Below are positions 40,916 through 49,560 of a stretch of DNA of 64,000 nucleotides, piece by piece (positions within the stretch are counted from its first letter, which is position 1; the number at the start of each line of letters is the position of its first letter). Made by a program: the position numbers and the translations under genes. This DNA comes from Natrarchaeobius halalkaliphilus (GTDB taxonomy: Archaea; Halobacteriota; Halobacteria; Halobacteriales; Natrialbaceae). The stretch spans positions 124,001 to 188,000 of the forward strand of contig NZ_REFY01000005.1 in the NCBI RefSeq assembly GCF_003841485.1, in the 5' to 3' direction. The notes under the pieces were generated by a model, which worked only from the letters and a program-made list of their open reading frames with translations, searched no databases and was not told where the DNA came from.

Positions 40916-42319
40916 TTACCGCGGTCGAACCTTGAGACCGTACCTGATGACGGCCTCTTGTTCGTAGACCCGTCGGATCGTCGATTCGACGGCGTCCCCG
41001 ACGTCGACCTCACCGATGACCTGTGCCGGAAGACTTACCGTCTCTCCGCCCGGCCCGTCGAAGGCGACGACGGCGCTCTGAAACGCACCGTCCCGAGCCT
41101 GCTGTTCGACGAATTCCGGCGGTGCACCGCCTTGCTGGATCGTCGTCACGGCCTCTACCGTTCCCGTTCCGGCTAGCCGGACCGACTCGTACTCGACGAG
41201 CGCGCCACAGCCGTCGCAGGCACCGTCCGGCGGGAGCGAAAGCGCCCCGCAGTCGGGACATCGCCCGGCATCGAGACGGTAGCGCTGGGGGATCGAGCGC
41301 TTCCAGGTCGGGACGCTGACGTACGCGCCGCCGCCGTCGGGCTCGCCGCTCGTGAGCTCGCCCCGGCGACGGAGGTAGTGGGCGTAGGAAAGTCCCTCAC
41401 CGTCCGCGTCGATCTCGAGGGTCGCGTCGACGCCGTCGTTCTCGACGAGGAGAGCGGTCGCGGACGCGCCGCTTCCGTAGCCCGCGACGAGGACGCGCTC
41501 GGCGTCGTCGTCGACGGCGACGGCCAGCGAGAGCAGCGCGCTCGCCGCGCCGACGTCACCGACGTCGTGGACGGTCGCACACGCCTGGATGTCGCCCGTC
41601 TCGACGCCGAGCGAGCCGGCGGCGCGGTAGGGGAGTTTTCCGTTCGGTGCCTGAACCGCGGCGGCGTCGATCGAATCGGTTTCGAGGTTCGCTGTGGCCG
41701 CCGAAAGCAGGTCGTTGAACGACGCGCGTTCGTACGCGGTCGCGTCGAGACTCGCCGTTTCCGGCTCGCCGTGAGCACGGAATCGGGTGCCAGGATAGGG
41801 TTCGGACGCCGTTCCTCGGTCGACGACCGTCGCAGCGCCGTCATCGGTGAGGACGAACGCAACGGCGCCGGCCCCGGCGGCGTGTTCGATCGCGCTATCG
41901 GGCGCACCCCGTGGCGCGTCGCTGGCGACGACGAGCGTCGCGTCGTCCCCATCGCGCTCGAGACCGGTCGTCAGCGCTTCGACGCCGGCCAGGGTGCTTC
42001 CGGTGTGCAGAGTCGTCTCGACGTCGTCGTCGAGCGCGAGCATGCTCGCGAGCCGAGGCGTCGGATCCTCTTCGTCCATCGGCGGCGTCGTGGTCGCGAG
42101 CGAAAGTCCGTCGACGGACTCCGGCTCGATCCCCGTCGTCTCGAGAGCGATGGTCGCCGCCTCCGCAGCCATGGTCAGCGAATCCTCATCGACCGCGGGG
42201 ACTGACTTCTGCTGGATACCGGTGCCGCCGAAGGTGCCGAGCGCCTCGGTGAACTCCTGTGCAGCGATCCGGTCGGACGGGACGTACGCGCCGACGCCCG
42301 CGATAGCACGGTCGGTCAT
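40916..42319 (-). CDS. HMG-CoA synthase-like protein fused to zinc-ribbon/OB (DUF35) domain
   Basis: A 467-residue fusion. Residues 1-300 have the HMG-CoA synthase/KAS III fold (GVGAYVPSDRI at the start). Where archaeal synthases have the nucleophilic Cys, this protein has TLHTGSTLAG, with His105 near that position, and the later catalytic His is replaced by Gln223 (VQAPNGKLP). The C-terminal part is a zinc ribbon (Cys354, Cys357, Cys368, Cys371) and an OB fold of DUF35 type. It overlaps the thiolase by four bases (ATGA). Archaeal thiolases commonly work with a DUF35 partner, so this is likely a non-catalytic partner or one with altered chemistry. Confidence 0.82.
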   Translation of the reverse strand: MTDRAIAGVGAYVPSDRIAAQEFTEALGTFGGTGIQQKSVPAVDEDSLTMAAEAATIALETTGIEPESVDGLSLATTTPPMDEEDPTPRLASMLALDDDVETTLHTGSTLAGVEALTTGLERDGDDATLVVASDAPRGAPDSAIEHAAGAGAVAFVLTDDGAATVVDRGTASEPYPGTRFRAHGEPETASLDATAYERASFNDLLSAATANLETDSIDAAAVQAPNGKLPYRAAGSLGVETGDIQACATVHDVGDVGAASALLSLAVAVDDDAERVLVAGYGSGASATALLVENDGVDATLEIDADGEGLSYAHYLRRRGELTSGEPDGGGAYVSVPTWKRSIPQRYRLDAGRCPDCGALSLPPDGACDGCGALVEYESVRLAGTGTVEAVTTIQQGGAPPEFVEQQARDGAFQSAVVAFDGPGGETVSLPAQVIGEVDVGDAVESTIRRVYEQEAVIRYGLKVRPR

Positions 42320-43488
42320 TCCGCCATCACCCGCTCGAAGACGTGAACAACGGCAGCACCGCCGCTCCCACCCACGTTGTGCGTCAACCCCCGCTGTGGA
42401 TCATCGAGCTGTCGATCGCCGGCGTTTCCGGTGAGTTGCTTGAACACTTCAGCCACCTGGCCCGTCCCCGTCGCGCCGATGGGGTGGCCTTTGGATTTGA
42501 GGCCGCCGGAGGGGTTGACCGGGAGGTCCCCGTCGAGATCGGTCGTTCCGTTCTCGAGCAGCGACGGTGCCTCGCCTCGCTCGCAGAAGCCGAGGTCCTC
42601 GTAGGCGAGGACTTCCGCGATGGCGAAACAATCGTGGACCTCCGCGAAGTCGACGTCGTCCGGACCGATACCGGCCATCTCGTAGGCCGTCTCGGCTGCT
42701 CGCTCGCTCGCGGGGATCCCCGTGTAGGTGTCGCGGTCGGCCAGTCCGACCGGATCGGAGGAGGCCCCGACGCCGGCGACGCGAATCCGCTCGCCGTCGT
42801 AGTCCTCGAGGAACTCCTCGCTGGCGACGAGGGCGACCGCCGCCCCGTCGGAGGTCGGACAGCAGTGATAGAGGTTCAGCGGATCCGCGACCGGTGCGCC
42901 GCCTTCTGCGTCCTCGAGCGAACAGGTGAACCCGAGGTGTGCGTTCGGGTTTTTCGCGCCGTTGGCGTGGTTTTTCACGGCGACGCGCGAGAACGGTTCG
43001 GTGTCGACGCCGTATCGGTCCATGTAGGCGCTCGCCATCTGGGCGTAGACGCCGGCGAAGGTGGTTCCGGTCAGGCGCTCCCACTCGGTCTCGCCGCTGA
43101 CGCCGAGCCAGTACTTCGTGAGGTCGCCGCTCATATCGGTCATCACTTCGAAGCCGCCGGCGACGACGAGATCCGCCATCCCGCTTCGAACGGCCTGGAC
43201 GGCCTGTCGAACGGCGTATCCGCCGGCCGCACAGGCGTTCTCGACGCGCGTACAGGGGACACCCTCGAGACCGACGTGTTCGGTGACTGCCGGCCCGGAG
43301 AGACCCAGTTGACGGCCACCGACACCCAGCGTTCCGATCACCGCCTCGTCGACGGCGTCGGAATCGATCGTTCCGTCAGTGCTCTCGAGTGCCGATTCAT
43401 AGGCTCGTTGGAAGAGTGATCGATAGCTCTCGTCGGGGAACGCTCCGAACGGTGTCTGTCCGGCACCGATCACGTACGCTTCCGTCAT
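42316..43488 (-). CDS. Thiolase (SCP-x/acetyl-CoA acetyltransferase type)
   Basis: A 390-residue thiolase of the SCP2-like family. The nucleophile is Cys86 in VENACAAGG. HDCFAIAE and GGLKSKGHPIGATGTGQ supply the conserved His residues and second Cys region. It cleaves 3-oxoacyl-CoA with CoA, or in related lyases a branched hydroxyacyl-CoA. The start at 43488 (MTEAYVIG) is chosen; the longer frame to 43668 adds an unlikely Arg/Ser-rich part that overlaps the MATE gene. It is the first gene of a four-gene minus-strand operon and directly coupled to its DUF35-fused partner. Confidence 0.92.
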   Translation of the reverse strand: MTEAYVIGAGQTPFGAFPDESYRSLFQRAYESALESTDGTIDSDAVDEAVIGTLGVGGRQLGLSGPAVTEHVGLEGVPCTRVENACAAGGYAVRQAVQAVRSGMADLVVAGGFEVMTDMSGDLTKYWLGVSGETEWERLTGTTFAGVYAQMASAYMDRYGVDTEPFSRVAVKNHANGAKNPNAHLGFTCSLEDAEGGAPVADPLNLYHCCPTSDGAAVALVASEEFLEDYDGERIRVAGVGASSDPVGLADRDTYTGIPASERAAETAYEMAGIGPDDVDFAEVHDCFAIAEVLAYEDLGFCERGEAPSLLENGTTDLDGDLPVNPSGGLKSKGHPIGATGTGQVAEVFKQLTGNAGDRQLDDPQRGLTHNVGGSGGAAVVHVFERVMAE

Positions 43489-43528
43489 ACCCGTGAGTAT
43501 CCCGCAGCGAGCAAATAGTTTGGGATGT

Positions 43529-44950
43529 TCAGTCCGTCGACTGCCCTGCCCGCTCGCGGATCGAGCGACTGACACCGCGCCAGGCACCGGTCCGGTAGCG
43601 GTAGTAGGTGATCGCCGCCGAGATGTAGGTTTCGGTGAGCATTGCGACGTAGAGTGCGGCCACGCCAAGTGGCGTAATCACGCCGAGGTATGCGATCGGG
43701 AGCGTGAACACGTAAAGACCGATCAAAGCGCCGTAAAACGGCCATCGAGTGTCGCCCGCACCGCGGAGTGCGCCGGTTGCAGAGGAGTCGATACCGAGAC
43801 CGATCGTCGCGATTGCAGCGATCTGAATGAACGTCGTCGCGAGTGAGAGCGTCTCCGGATCGGTGACGAATAGGTGAGCGATCGAATCGGCAAAGAAAAT
43901 CACCAGTGACGCGAAGATAACGTATGCCACGAGCGAAAATCGAATGATTTCGTCGCCGTAATTCGTTGCAATTTCTTCCTCGTTCGCACCGAGGTGTCTT
44001 CCGACGAGGCTGCTCGAGGCGATCGAAAAGCCCCAGGAAAGGCTGTTCATCAGGTCTCGGATACGGCGTCCGATCTCGTACGCAGCGACGACGGTAGAAC
44101 CGAAGATTCCTGCGATAGCTAACAGTGGGAAGACGGCGACTGCTCGGGCGACCTCCTGAAATATCAACGGCGTACTTACCCGGACCAACGGCCGCAACAG
44201 AGTCATATCTACAGTCGGCCCGGCAAGCGTGAGCCTAACCGGGAGTCGACCACGACGTGGATACGGACGACCGAACAGTCCCCACGCCAGTCCAGCAGTG
44301 ATGAGAACGGTCGCGACGACCGTACCGATAGCAGCGCCGGCAACGCCCATTTCGAGTCCGAAAATCAAAATCGCATTCAGAACGATATTGAGCGCCGCAC
44401 CGCCCGCGCGGATTACCATCGGGGTGAGCGTGTCACCGATACCGGCGAAGACGCGACTCGCGATCTTGTTGTAGAACTCGAACAGAAGTGCGGGTGCGAG
44501 CAGCGTCAGATAGATGGTCCCGTACTCGAGTGCGGCTGGTTCGGCACCGAGAAGCCCGATCAGCCCCTCCGAACCGAAAGCGAACAGAACGATAAACGGG
44601 GCTGAAAACACCGTCGCAAGCAGACAGCTCTGTGTAATCGCCCGGTTAGCCAGCGACGGTTGATCGCCGCCATAGTACTGTGAAACGAGGCTGATCGTCC
44701 CCCCCGAAAGTCCAAGGGAGAGTCGGGCAACGAGTTGCCAGTACGCGTAGGCGAACGCGAGGCCAGCGATCGCCGGAGCACCGAGTACGATCCCGACCAT
44801 CGCCACGTCCGCCGTCTGCTTTGACATGCGAGCAAATCCCGTCACCACGCGCGGCCAGGCGAGGTCGACCGTCGCCCGGAGTCGCGAGCGTTCGATGATG
44901 TTCCCGCGCTCTAAGAGGCCGGCGAGAAATGAAACGAGAGAGCGAAGCAT
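43529..44950 (-). CDS. MATE-family multidrug/organic cation exporter
   Basis: A 473-residue polytopic protein with about twelve hydrophobic segments in two related halves. LSGGTISLVSQYYGGDQ and VVRAGGAALNIVLNAILIFG are typical MATE sequences. It exports organic cations or aromatic compounds in exchange for sodium or protons. A second, more distant MATE gene lies at 53346-54728. The start lies just after a TTAAACG element. It may protect the cell from toxic aromatic intermediates made in this region, which is inference. Confidence 0.88.
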   Translation of the reverse strand: MLRSLVSFLAGLLERGNIIERSRLRATVDLAWPRVVTGFARMSKQTADVAMVGIVLGAPAIAGLAFAYAYWQLVARLSLGLSGGTISLVSQYYGGDQPSLANRAITQSCLLATVFSAPFIVLFAFGSEGLIGLLGAEPAALEYGTIYLTLLAPALLFEFYNKIASRVFAGIGDTLTPMVIRAGGAALNIVLNAILIFGLEMGVAGAAIGTVVATVLITAGLAWGLFGRPYPRRGRLPVRLTLAGPTVDMTLLRPLVRVSTPLIFQEVARAVAVFPLLAIAGIFGSTVVAAYEIGRRIRDLMNSLSWGFSIASSSLVGRHLGANEEEIATNYGDEIIRFSLVAYVIFASLVIFFADSIAHLFVTDPETLSLATTFIQIAAIATIGLGIDSSATGALRGAGDTRWPFYGALIGLYVFTLPIAYLGVITPLGVAALYVAMLTETYISAAITYYRYRTGAWRGVSRSIRERAGQSTD

Positions 44951-45068
44951 TGGTCTGAATAGAGGAGCAACGAGTCGTTTAATCGTTTAGAAATAGGCAA
45001 GCACGAACGGTTGTGGACACACCGAACTTAATCGATGACAACCGCCGCCTGAGGGGGTGCCTCCCGCT

Positions 45069-45089
45069 GTTCCACCGGTCGTGGAACAC
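45069..45089. other. Short perfect hairpin after the 45094 receptor
   Basis: An eight-base stem (TGTTCCAC with GTGGAACA) and a five-base loop begin five bases beyond the receptor stop codon. No T-tract follows, so it may stabilise the mRNA 3' end rather than terminate. Confidence 0.4.
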
Positions 45090-45093
45090 GCGA

Positions 45094-46173
45094 TCAGATT
45101 CGAATAAATCCGTCGTCGATACGATCGTCCTCCTCGAGAATGCCCGTCTCGACCAGGAGATCCTGACTGCGCTCTAGGTTCTCGGTCGGGATGTCACCGT
45201 CGCGCGGCCAGACGTCGATCTCACGAACCGTCTCCAGCGATTGCTCCCAGATGTCCTGGCCGTAATCGGGGAAGACCTCACCGCCACCGGCGAGCGCCTG
45301 CTCGGTCACCTCGGAGAGATCTCCATCGTAGGTAGCCTCGTATGAGACGCTGAGTTCGTCAGCCATCGTCCGGTAGAGGTCCGTGTTTTCGTCGTACGTG
45401 TCCTCGAGCGTGATCCAGGCCGAAGCGAGATTCGACTGGAGTTTTTCGTACTCCCAGGGAGCAGCCAGGATGGATCCGATCCCCTCGTCTTCGGCGTTGA
45501 GCGCTGCGCTGTAGGGAACGATCGCAGCGTCTACTTCGTCGGCCTCGAGCGCAGCGAGTCGGTCGGTCGCACCGAGAATGTTGATCAGGTCGACGGCGTC
45601 GGATCCCAGTTCCTCGTCGATCATTACCTCACCGACCACGGTCGACATCGAGTTTGGCGAGTGCGTCGCCGCTCGACCACCCTCGAGATCCTCCCACGTA
45701 TCGATCTCCGGACTGGCGATCATGACGAACACGTACTCATCGAGGAACCCACTGAACGCGACGATCGGGAACCCCTCGTTGATCGCTCCGACGATTCCCT
45801 CGACCGTGAGGTAACCGAAGTCGATCTCGCCGCTCATGAGCGCCGCCACCATCGGGGTAAACCCGTTGAACATCGTTCGCTCGAGCGACGTTCCGTGTTC
45901 GTCTAACTGGGACTGAAAGTCGCCGTAAATCGGGAACGCGTACACCGGCTCAGTCGGGGACGGAACGCCGATCTGTATCTCGTCCGGAAACGCCACGTCA
46001 CCCTCATCGCCGGTACCGTCGTCGGTCGCGCCACCGTCGTCGTCCGACGTTCCGTCGTCAGTTTCACCATCGTCCGTCTCACCGTTCTCGTCACCGAGAC
46101 AGCCGGCGACACCCACCAAGCCGGCACCGACGGTCGATTTGAGCACTGTTCGGCGGTTAGGATATGCTACCAT
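45094..46173 (-). CDS. Orphan ABC substrate-binding lipoprotein (NMT1/SsuA-like)
   Basis: A 359-residue receptor. The Tat-type signal (NRRTVLKSTVGAG) leads to the lipobox VAGCLG and an Asp/Gly/Thr linker. FNGFTPMVAALMSGEIDFGY matches the two other orphan receptors at 14130 and 35576, but this one is more divergent and lacks the shared DDLVDRRFL end. No permease or ATPase is adjacent. It is divergent from a UspA gene 168 bases away. The ligand may relate to the CoA-transferase at 46771, but no direct evidence exists. Confidence 0.87.
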   Translation of the reverse strand: MVAYPNRRTVLKSTVGAGLVGVAGCLGDENGETDDGETDDGTSDDDGGATDDGTGDEGDVAFPDEIQIGVPSPTEPVYAFPIYGDFQSQLDEHGTSLERTMFNGFTPMVAALMSGEIDFGYLTVEGIVGAINEGFPIVAFSGFLDEYVFVMIASPEIDTWEDLEGGRAATHSPNSMSTVVGEVMIDEELGSDAVDLINILGATDRLAALEADEVDAAIVPYSAALNAEDEGIGSILAAPWEYEKLQSNLASAWITLEDTYDENTDLYRTMADELSVSYEATYDGDLSEVTEQALAGGGEVFPDYGQDIWEQSLETVREIDVWPRDGDIPTENLERSQDLLVETGILEEDDRIDDGFIRI

Positions 46174-46308
46174 ACCTCACGTATATACCATCCTCAACCA
46201 TGAACGTTTCTTTATCTATTAGACGGTTGTCATAGTCCGAACTCGGCCGATGAGGTGCGAGAAACTACATACTAGCTCAGGTCTACCGAATGGGAACTAT
46301 CGATTCCA

Positions 46309-46314
46309 TTTATG
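46309..46314 (+). promoter_or_regulatory. TATA-like box for the 46341 UspA gene
   Basis: TTTATG 32 bases upstream of the ATG at 46341, inside the longer open frame; it supports the shorter start. Confidence 0.45.
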
Positions 46315-46340
46315 TGGGTAGCGGTACTCAGCTAACACGT

Positions 46341-46733
46341 ATGTTTCACGTAGTTGCCGGCATCGACGACAACACGGAACGGGCACTCGAGCAAGCGAAA
46401 GCGATCGCGTCCCTTCCCAGCGCACCCGAGGAAGTCAGCGTAACGCTGGTTCATACGTTTACGTTCAAAGAGCCGGAAACGACCATCGACGATATCGAGG
46501 CCGTCGACGCCGTACGCACGCACCTCGACGAACAGGGAATCGAACACGACACCCACGAGGGGGACGGAGAGCCATCGGAATATCTCGTCCAGTATGCGAC
46601 CGAACAGGACGCCGACCTCATCTGTGTCGGCGGTCGAAAGCGGACGCCCGCCGGAAAGGCGCTGTTCGGAAGCGTCTCCCAGCAGGTGTTGCTCGGAGCA
46701 GACCGACCCGTGCTCGTGTCACCGACTCCGTAA
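46341..46733 (+). CDS. UspA-family universal stress protein
   Basis: A 130-residue single UspA domain. The ATP-binding loop GGRKRTPAGKALFGSVSQQVLL lies near the C-terminus with the G-x2-G-x9-G-S pattern of nucleotide-binding members. The frame extends to 46290, but the conserved beta-strand begins at MFHVVAGID (46341). It is divergent from an orphan receptor. Other UspA genes lie at 49561 and 59543 beside transporter genes. A role in sensing energy state for uptake is possible but unproven. Confidence 0.88.
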   Translation: MFHVVAGIDDNTERALEQAKAIASLPSAPEEVSVTLVHTFTFKEPETTIDDIEAVDAVRTHLDEQGIEHDTHEGDGEPSEYLVQYATEQDADLICVGGRKRTPAGKALFGSVSQQVLLGADRPVLVSPTP

Positions 46734-46770
46734 ACGTGGACACCGAAGCGACGCTGTGATCGACTCTCGC

Positions 46771-47538
46771 TCACTCGGTCCAGAAGCCGTCCGGATCGAA
46801 CTCGCGGACGTACTCGAGTTCCGTCGGCGTCGGTTCCGGAGTCGTCTCGATTTCTTCGTCGCCGTCCGCGGCCGTTCGAAGCTCCCACGGAATCGACTCG
46901 TGGATTTCGTCGACTGAAACGCCGGGGTGGACGGAGCTGAGCGTCAGTTCTCCGTTCTCGAAGCGAAAGACGCCCTTCGTCGTGATGAGGGCGTCCGGTC
47001 CGCCGCCACGAAGCCCTTCCGCCGCTCGCCAGTCGCCTCCAGTTCCGTGACCGGGGCTCGTACGATACGTCACCTCCTCGACGAACCGGCGAGGTTCGTG
47101 TGGCATGATGATGACGGTCCGATCGGACAGCACCGAAATGTCACAGGCACCGCCGCTTCCGGGGAGGCGAATCGTTCGATCGCCGGCGCGAACGCGCGTC
47201 GTGTTCAGGTTACCGTATCGGTCGATCTCCGCACCGCCGATAAATCCGATATCGACGTCCCCCCGCTGTAGACGGCTCATAACGTCGATCATGTTCGTCG
47301 TACTGACCGATCGGTCGAGGTGAGCGAGATCACCCATCGTGTAGATAAGTTCGTCGGACGGTGCATCGCGAACGGTGCCGTTTTCGAACACCGCAACCGA
47401 GTTCGGAGCGTGTGTGCTGACCGCGACCTGGTAGGCGAGCAACGGCAGTCGCATCCCGACGAACGCACACTCGTCGTCGCGTATCTCGTTCGCAGCGGTC
47501 GTCACCATTAGCTCCCGGCTCGTGTACTCAGTAGCCAT
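46771..47538 (-). CDS. CoA-transferase family I, subunit B (GctB-like)
   Basis: A 255-residue beta subunit. Glu52 in VAVFENGTV aligns with the catalytic Glu of glutaconate CoA-transferase. VDIGFIGGAEIDRYGNLN and RLPGSGGACDIS are conserved with the paralogue at 29083. It follows subunit A on the minus strand and overlaps it by 11 bases; the start at 47538 (MATEYTS) is set by alignment to the paralogue. Together they would move CoA between acids. The two CoA-transferases in the window probably act on different acids. Confidence 0.88.
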   Translation of the reverse strand: MATEYTSRELMVTTAANEIRDDECAFVGMRLPLLAYQVAVSTHAPNSVAVFENGTVRDAPSDELIYTMGDLAHLDRSVSTTNMIDVMSRLQRGDVDIGFIGGAEIDRYGNLNTTRVRAGDRTIRLPGSGGACDISVLSDRTVIIMPHEPRRFVEEVTYRTSPGHGTGGDWRAAEGLRGGGPDALITTKGVFRFENGELTLSSVHPGVSVDEIHESIPWELRTAADGDEEIETTPEPTPTELEYVREFDPDGFWTE

Positions 47539-48421
47539 AGTGCACCTCCGCGGCGACCGTCTCCTCGAGATCCCGGAGATCGGGATCGAGTCGATCGACG
47601 TACTCCTCGCGATCGACGCCGTGAACCCACTCGTCGGCCCACTCCCGATAGCCCTCGGGAGTCTCCGTTCTGTCGTGATACGAGACGTATCGGTCGTGGT
47701 CACGCCGGTAACAACCCGTCAGCGGGCTCGGATGTGCGCCCATCGGACATTCGACGACGGCGTCGACCTGCTCTCGGGTACCGACGACGCGATCGGGATC
47801 GCTCTTGATGACCGACGGCTCGACGAGTTCCTCACAGGTGACGAGAACGTGATCCGCGGCTCCGATCGCTTCTTCGGTAACGCCACGGCTCCCCCAGTAG
47901 TGTACGTCGCCGTAACGGTCGGCACGTTGTGCGTGAACGACCGTCCAGTCCGGCTTTATCGCCGGAACGAGCACCTGTGTTTCGCCGGTGAAGGGACACG
48001 TTTCCGTTTCGAACGGCGACTCGCTCGAGAGGAGATCGCTACCCAGCAGCGAACGGGTGGGAAGGTACGAAACGCCCAGCGAACCGGCGTGTAACGCCAT
48101 CGCGAGGCTCAGATTGGAGTGATCCTCGACCTCGAGATCGCTGGATTCGACGGCACGGCGGAAGCAGTAGCCGCTGCCCGCACTCGCGTTTCCGATCCAG
48201 GCGGCTCGGATTCGGTCGACCAGGCCCGCACCGACGAGCTGATCGAACAGCACGTCACTGATCGGCCCGACGAGCGTCAGTTCATCTCGTTGTTGTCTCA
48301 CCAGTTCGTGACCGACCGCGAACGGGATCGCGTGCTCCAGTGCGAGACCCATGGCGATCGAACTTCCTGGCTCGATTCGTTCCACGGCGTCGGTGAGTGT
48401 CGTGGATCTATCGCGTGGCAT
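47528..48421 (-). CDS. CoA-transferase family I, subunit A (GctA-like)
   Basis: A 297-residue alpha subunit. AMGLALEHAIPFAVGHELVRQ matches GGFTHLIPFAAGHEIIRQ in the paralogue at 28163, and VVHAQRADRYGDVHYWG is the conserved central part. It is the first gene of the pair and overlaps subunit B by 11 bases. An inverted CACAC/GTGTG sequence (48531-48546) lies about 110 bases upstream. The substrate is unknown; IpdA-like hydrolase function cannot be excluded, although the beta subunit keeps the catalytic Glu. Confidence 0.88.
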   Translation of the reverse strand: MPRDRSTTLTDAVERIEPGSSIAMGLALEHAIPFAVGHELVRQQRDELTLVGPISDVLFDQLVGAGLVDRIRAAWIGNASAGSGYCFRRAVESSDLEVEDHSNLSLAMALHAGSLGVSYLPTRSLLGSDLLSSESPFETETCPFTGETQVLVPAIKPDWTVVHAQRADRYGDVHYWGSRGVTEEAIGAADHVLVTCEELVEPSVIKSDPDRVVGTREQVDAVVECPMGAHPSPLTGCYRRDHDRYVSYHDRTETPEGYREWADEWVHGVDREEYVDRLDPDLRDLEETVAAEVHYGY

Positions 48422-48564
48422 ATGTAAACGGTGTACGTCTCCCGTGGCAGTGCAGTGCTATAAACCATTTCCTCGTTCGAACCCGATCACCACGAATAGG
48501 GTATCGATCGGAGAGAAGGCTCATTTCAAACACACTAGAGGGTGTGCAAACGAGCGCGTAGCTG

Positions 48565-49452
48565 TCAACCGTGAATCGAGACGAGAATACCCCCGACGAC
48601 GACCACGACCGCCGATAGAATCAGCGGAACTGTCACGGTCTCGAGCCGTTTTAAGAACACGAACGAGAGAACAGCGACGAGCAGCGGTGAGATCTGGATG
48701 ATCGGGACGACGAGCACGACCGGCGCGATCTCGAGCGCCGCGTAATACCCGAGGAGAAAGACCGTGTTGGCGATGCCGGCACCGACGTACCAGCGGAGCG
48801 AAGACGACGCGAGCTCCGTCGAGGTTGGCAACGCATTTCGCCACCTGAGATACGCGAGAAAGCCCGCAGTTGCCACGACGGTTTTGATCGAGAGACCGAC
48901 GAGCACCGACGTTCCGGTCGCGAACCCGATCTTCGCGAATATCGGCTCGATTCCGTAAAAAAACGCCGCCACGAACGGAAACGCCAGATCGTACGATCGC
49001 CCCGTCTGCTGAACTGATCCCGAAGCAGTCTCCCACGAGATCGCGCCGACGCCGAGAACGATCAACAGAATACCGGCGAAGTGCTCGGGGGTCAATACTT
49101 CTCCGAGCACGATAACCGCCGCGAGGGTCGCGTAAATCGGCTGTGAGGCACGGATCGGTTCCGATCGACTGGCACCGACGCGTTCGATGCTCGCGTAGAA
49201 GAACGCTCGGCCGACGAACGTCCCGACCAGTCCCGCCATCGCGAACGAGACGAGCGACGTCCTCGTCAGTCCCGACAGCGGATTCTGTAGCGCGAGCGTC
49301 ACGGGAACCAGTATCGCGATGTTGGTAAGCAACACGACGACGAGCGCGTCGACAGACCGACCGTCGTCGGTCCCGATACGGATGCAAATAACCGCGATCG
49401 AGAGCCCAAGCGCTGCCAGTACGGCCAACGCGATACCCGCCAGATTGCTCAT
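48565..49452 (-). CDS. EamA/DMT-family transporter
   Basis: A 295-residue membrane protein with about ten hydrophobic segments and two EamA repeats. FFYASIERVGASRSEPIRASQPIYATLAAV in repeat one and YYAALEIAPVVLVVPIIQISPLLVAV in repeat two are typical. It is paralogous to 50900-51802, which has nearly the same motifs. DMT carriers export amino acids, nucleosides or other metabolites. It ends about 144 bases from the CoA-transferase start on the same strand. Substrate unknown. Confidence 0.87.
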   Translation of the reverse strand: MSNLAGIALAVLAALGLSIAVICIRIGTDDGRSVDALVVVLLTNIAILVPVTLALQNPLSGLTRTSLVSFAMAGLVGTFVGRAFFYASIERVGASRSEPIRASQPIYATLAAVIVLGEVLTPEHFAGILLIVLGVGAISWETASGSVQQTGRSYDLAFPFVAAFFYGIEPIFAKIGFATGTSVLVGLSIKTVVATAGFLAYLRWRNALPTSTELASSSLRWYVGAGIANTVFLLGYYAALEIAPVVLVVPIIQISPLLVAVLSFVFLKRLETVTVPLILSAVVVVVGGILVSIHG

Positions 49453-49560
49453 CGCCCCGTACCGCTGTGGATGGTACGTTCCCGAATAGATCCGCTCACA
49501 ACAGCTTCGCTGACACGGTCAGCGCTTTCGTACTCGATCGCGATAGAGGTCCGCAACACG

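Noticed and set aside
42343-43419. Open frame of 358 codons on the plus strand
   Set aside because: Shadow of the thiolase gene; no motif.
48531-48546. CACAC/GTGTG inverted sequence upstream of the CoA-transferase, resembling the 19284 palindrome
   Set aside because: Arms are only five bases and the spacer differs in length and sequence, so relation to the 19284 site is not convincing.
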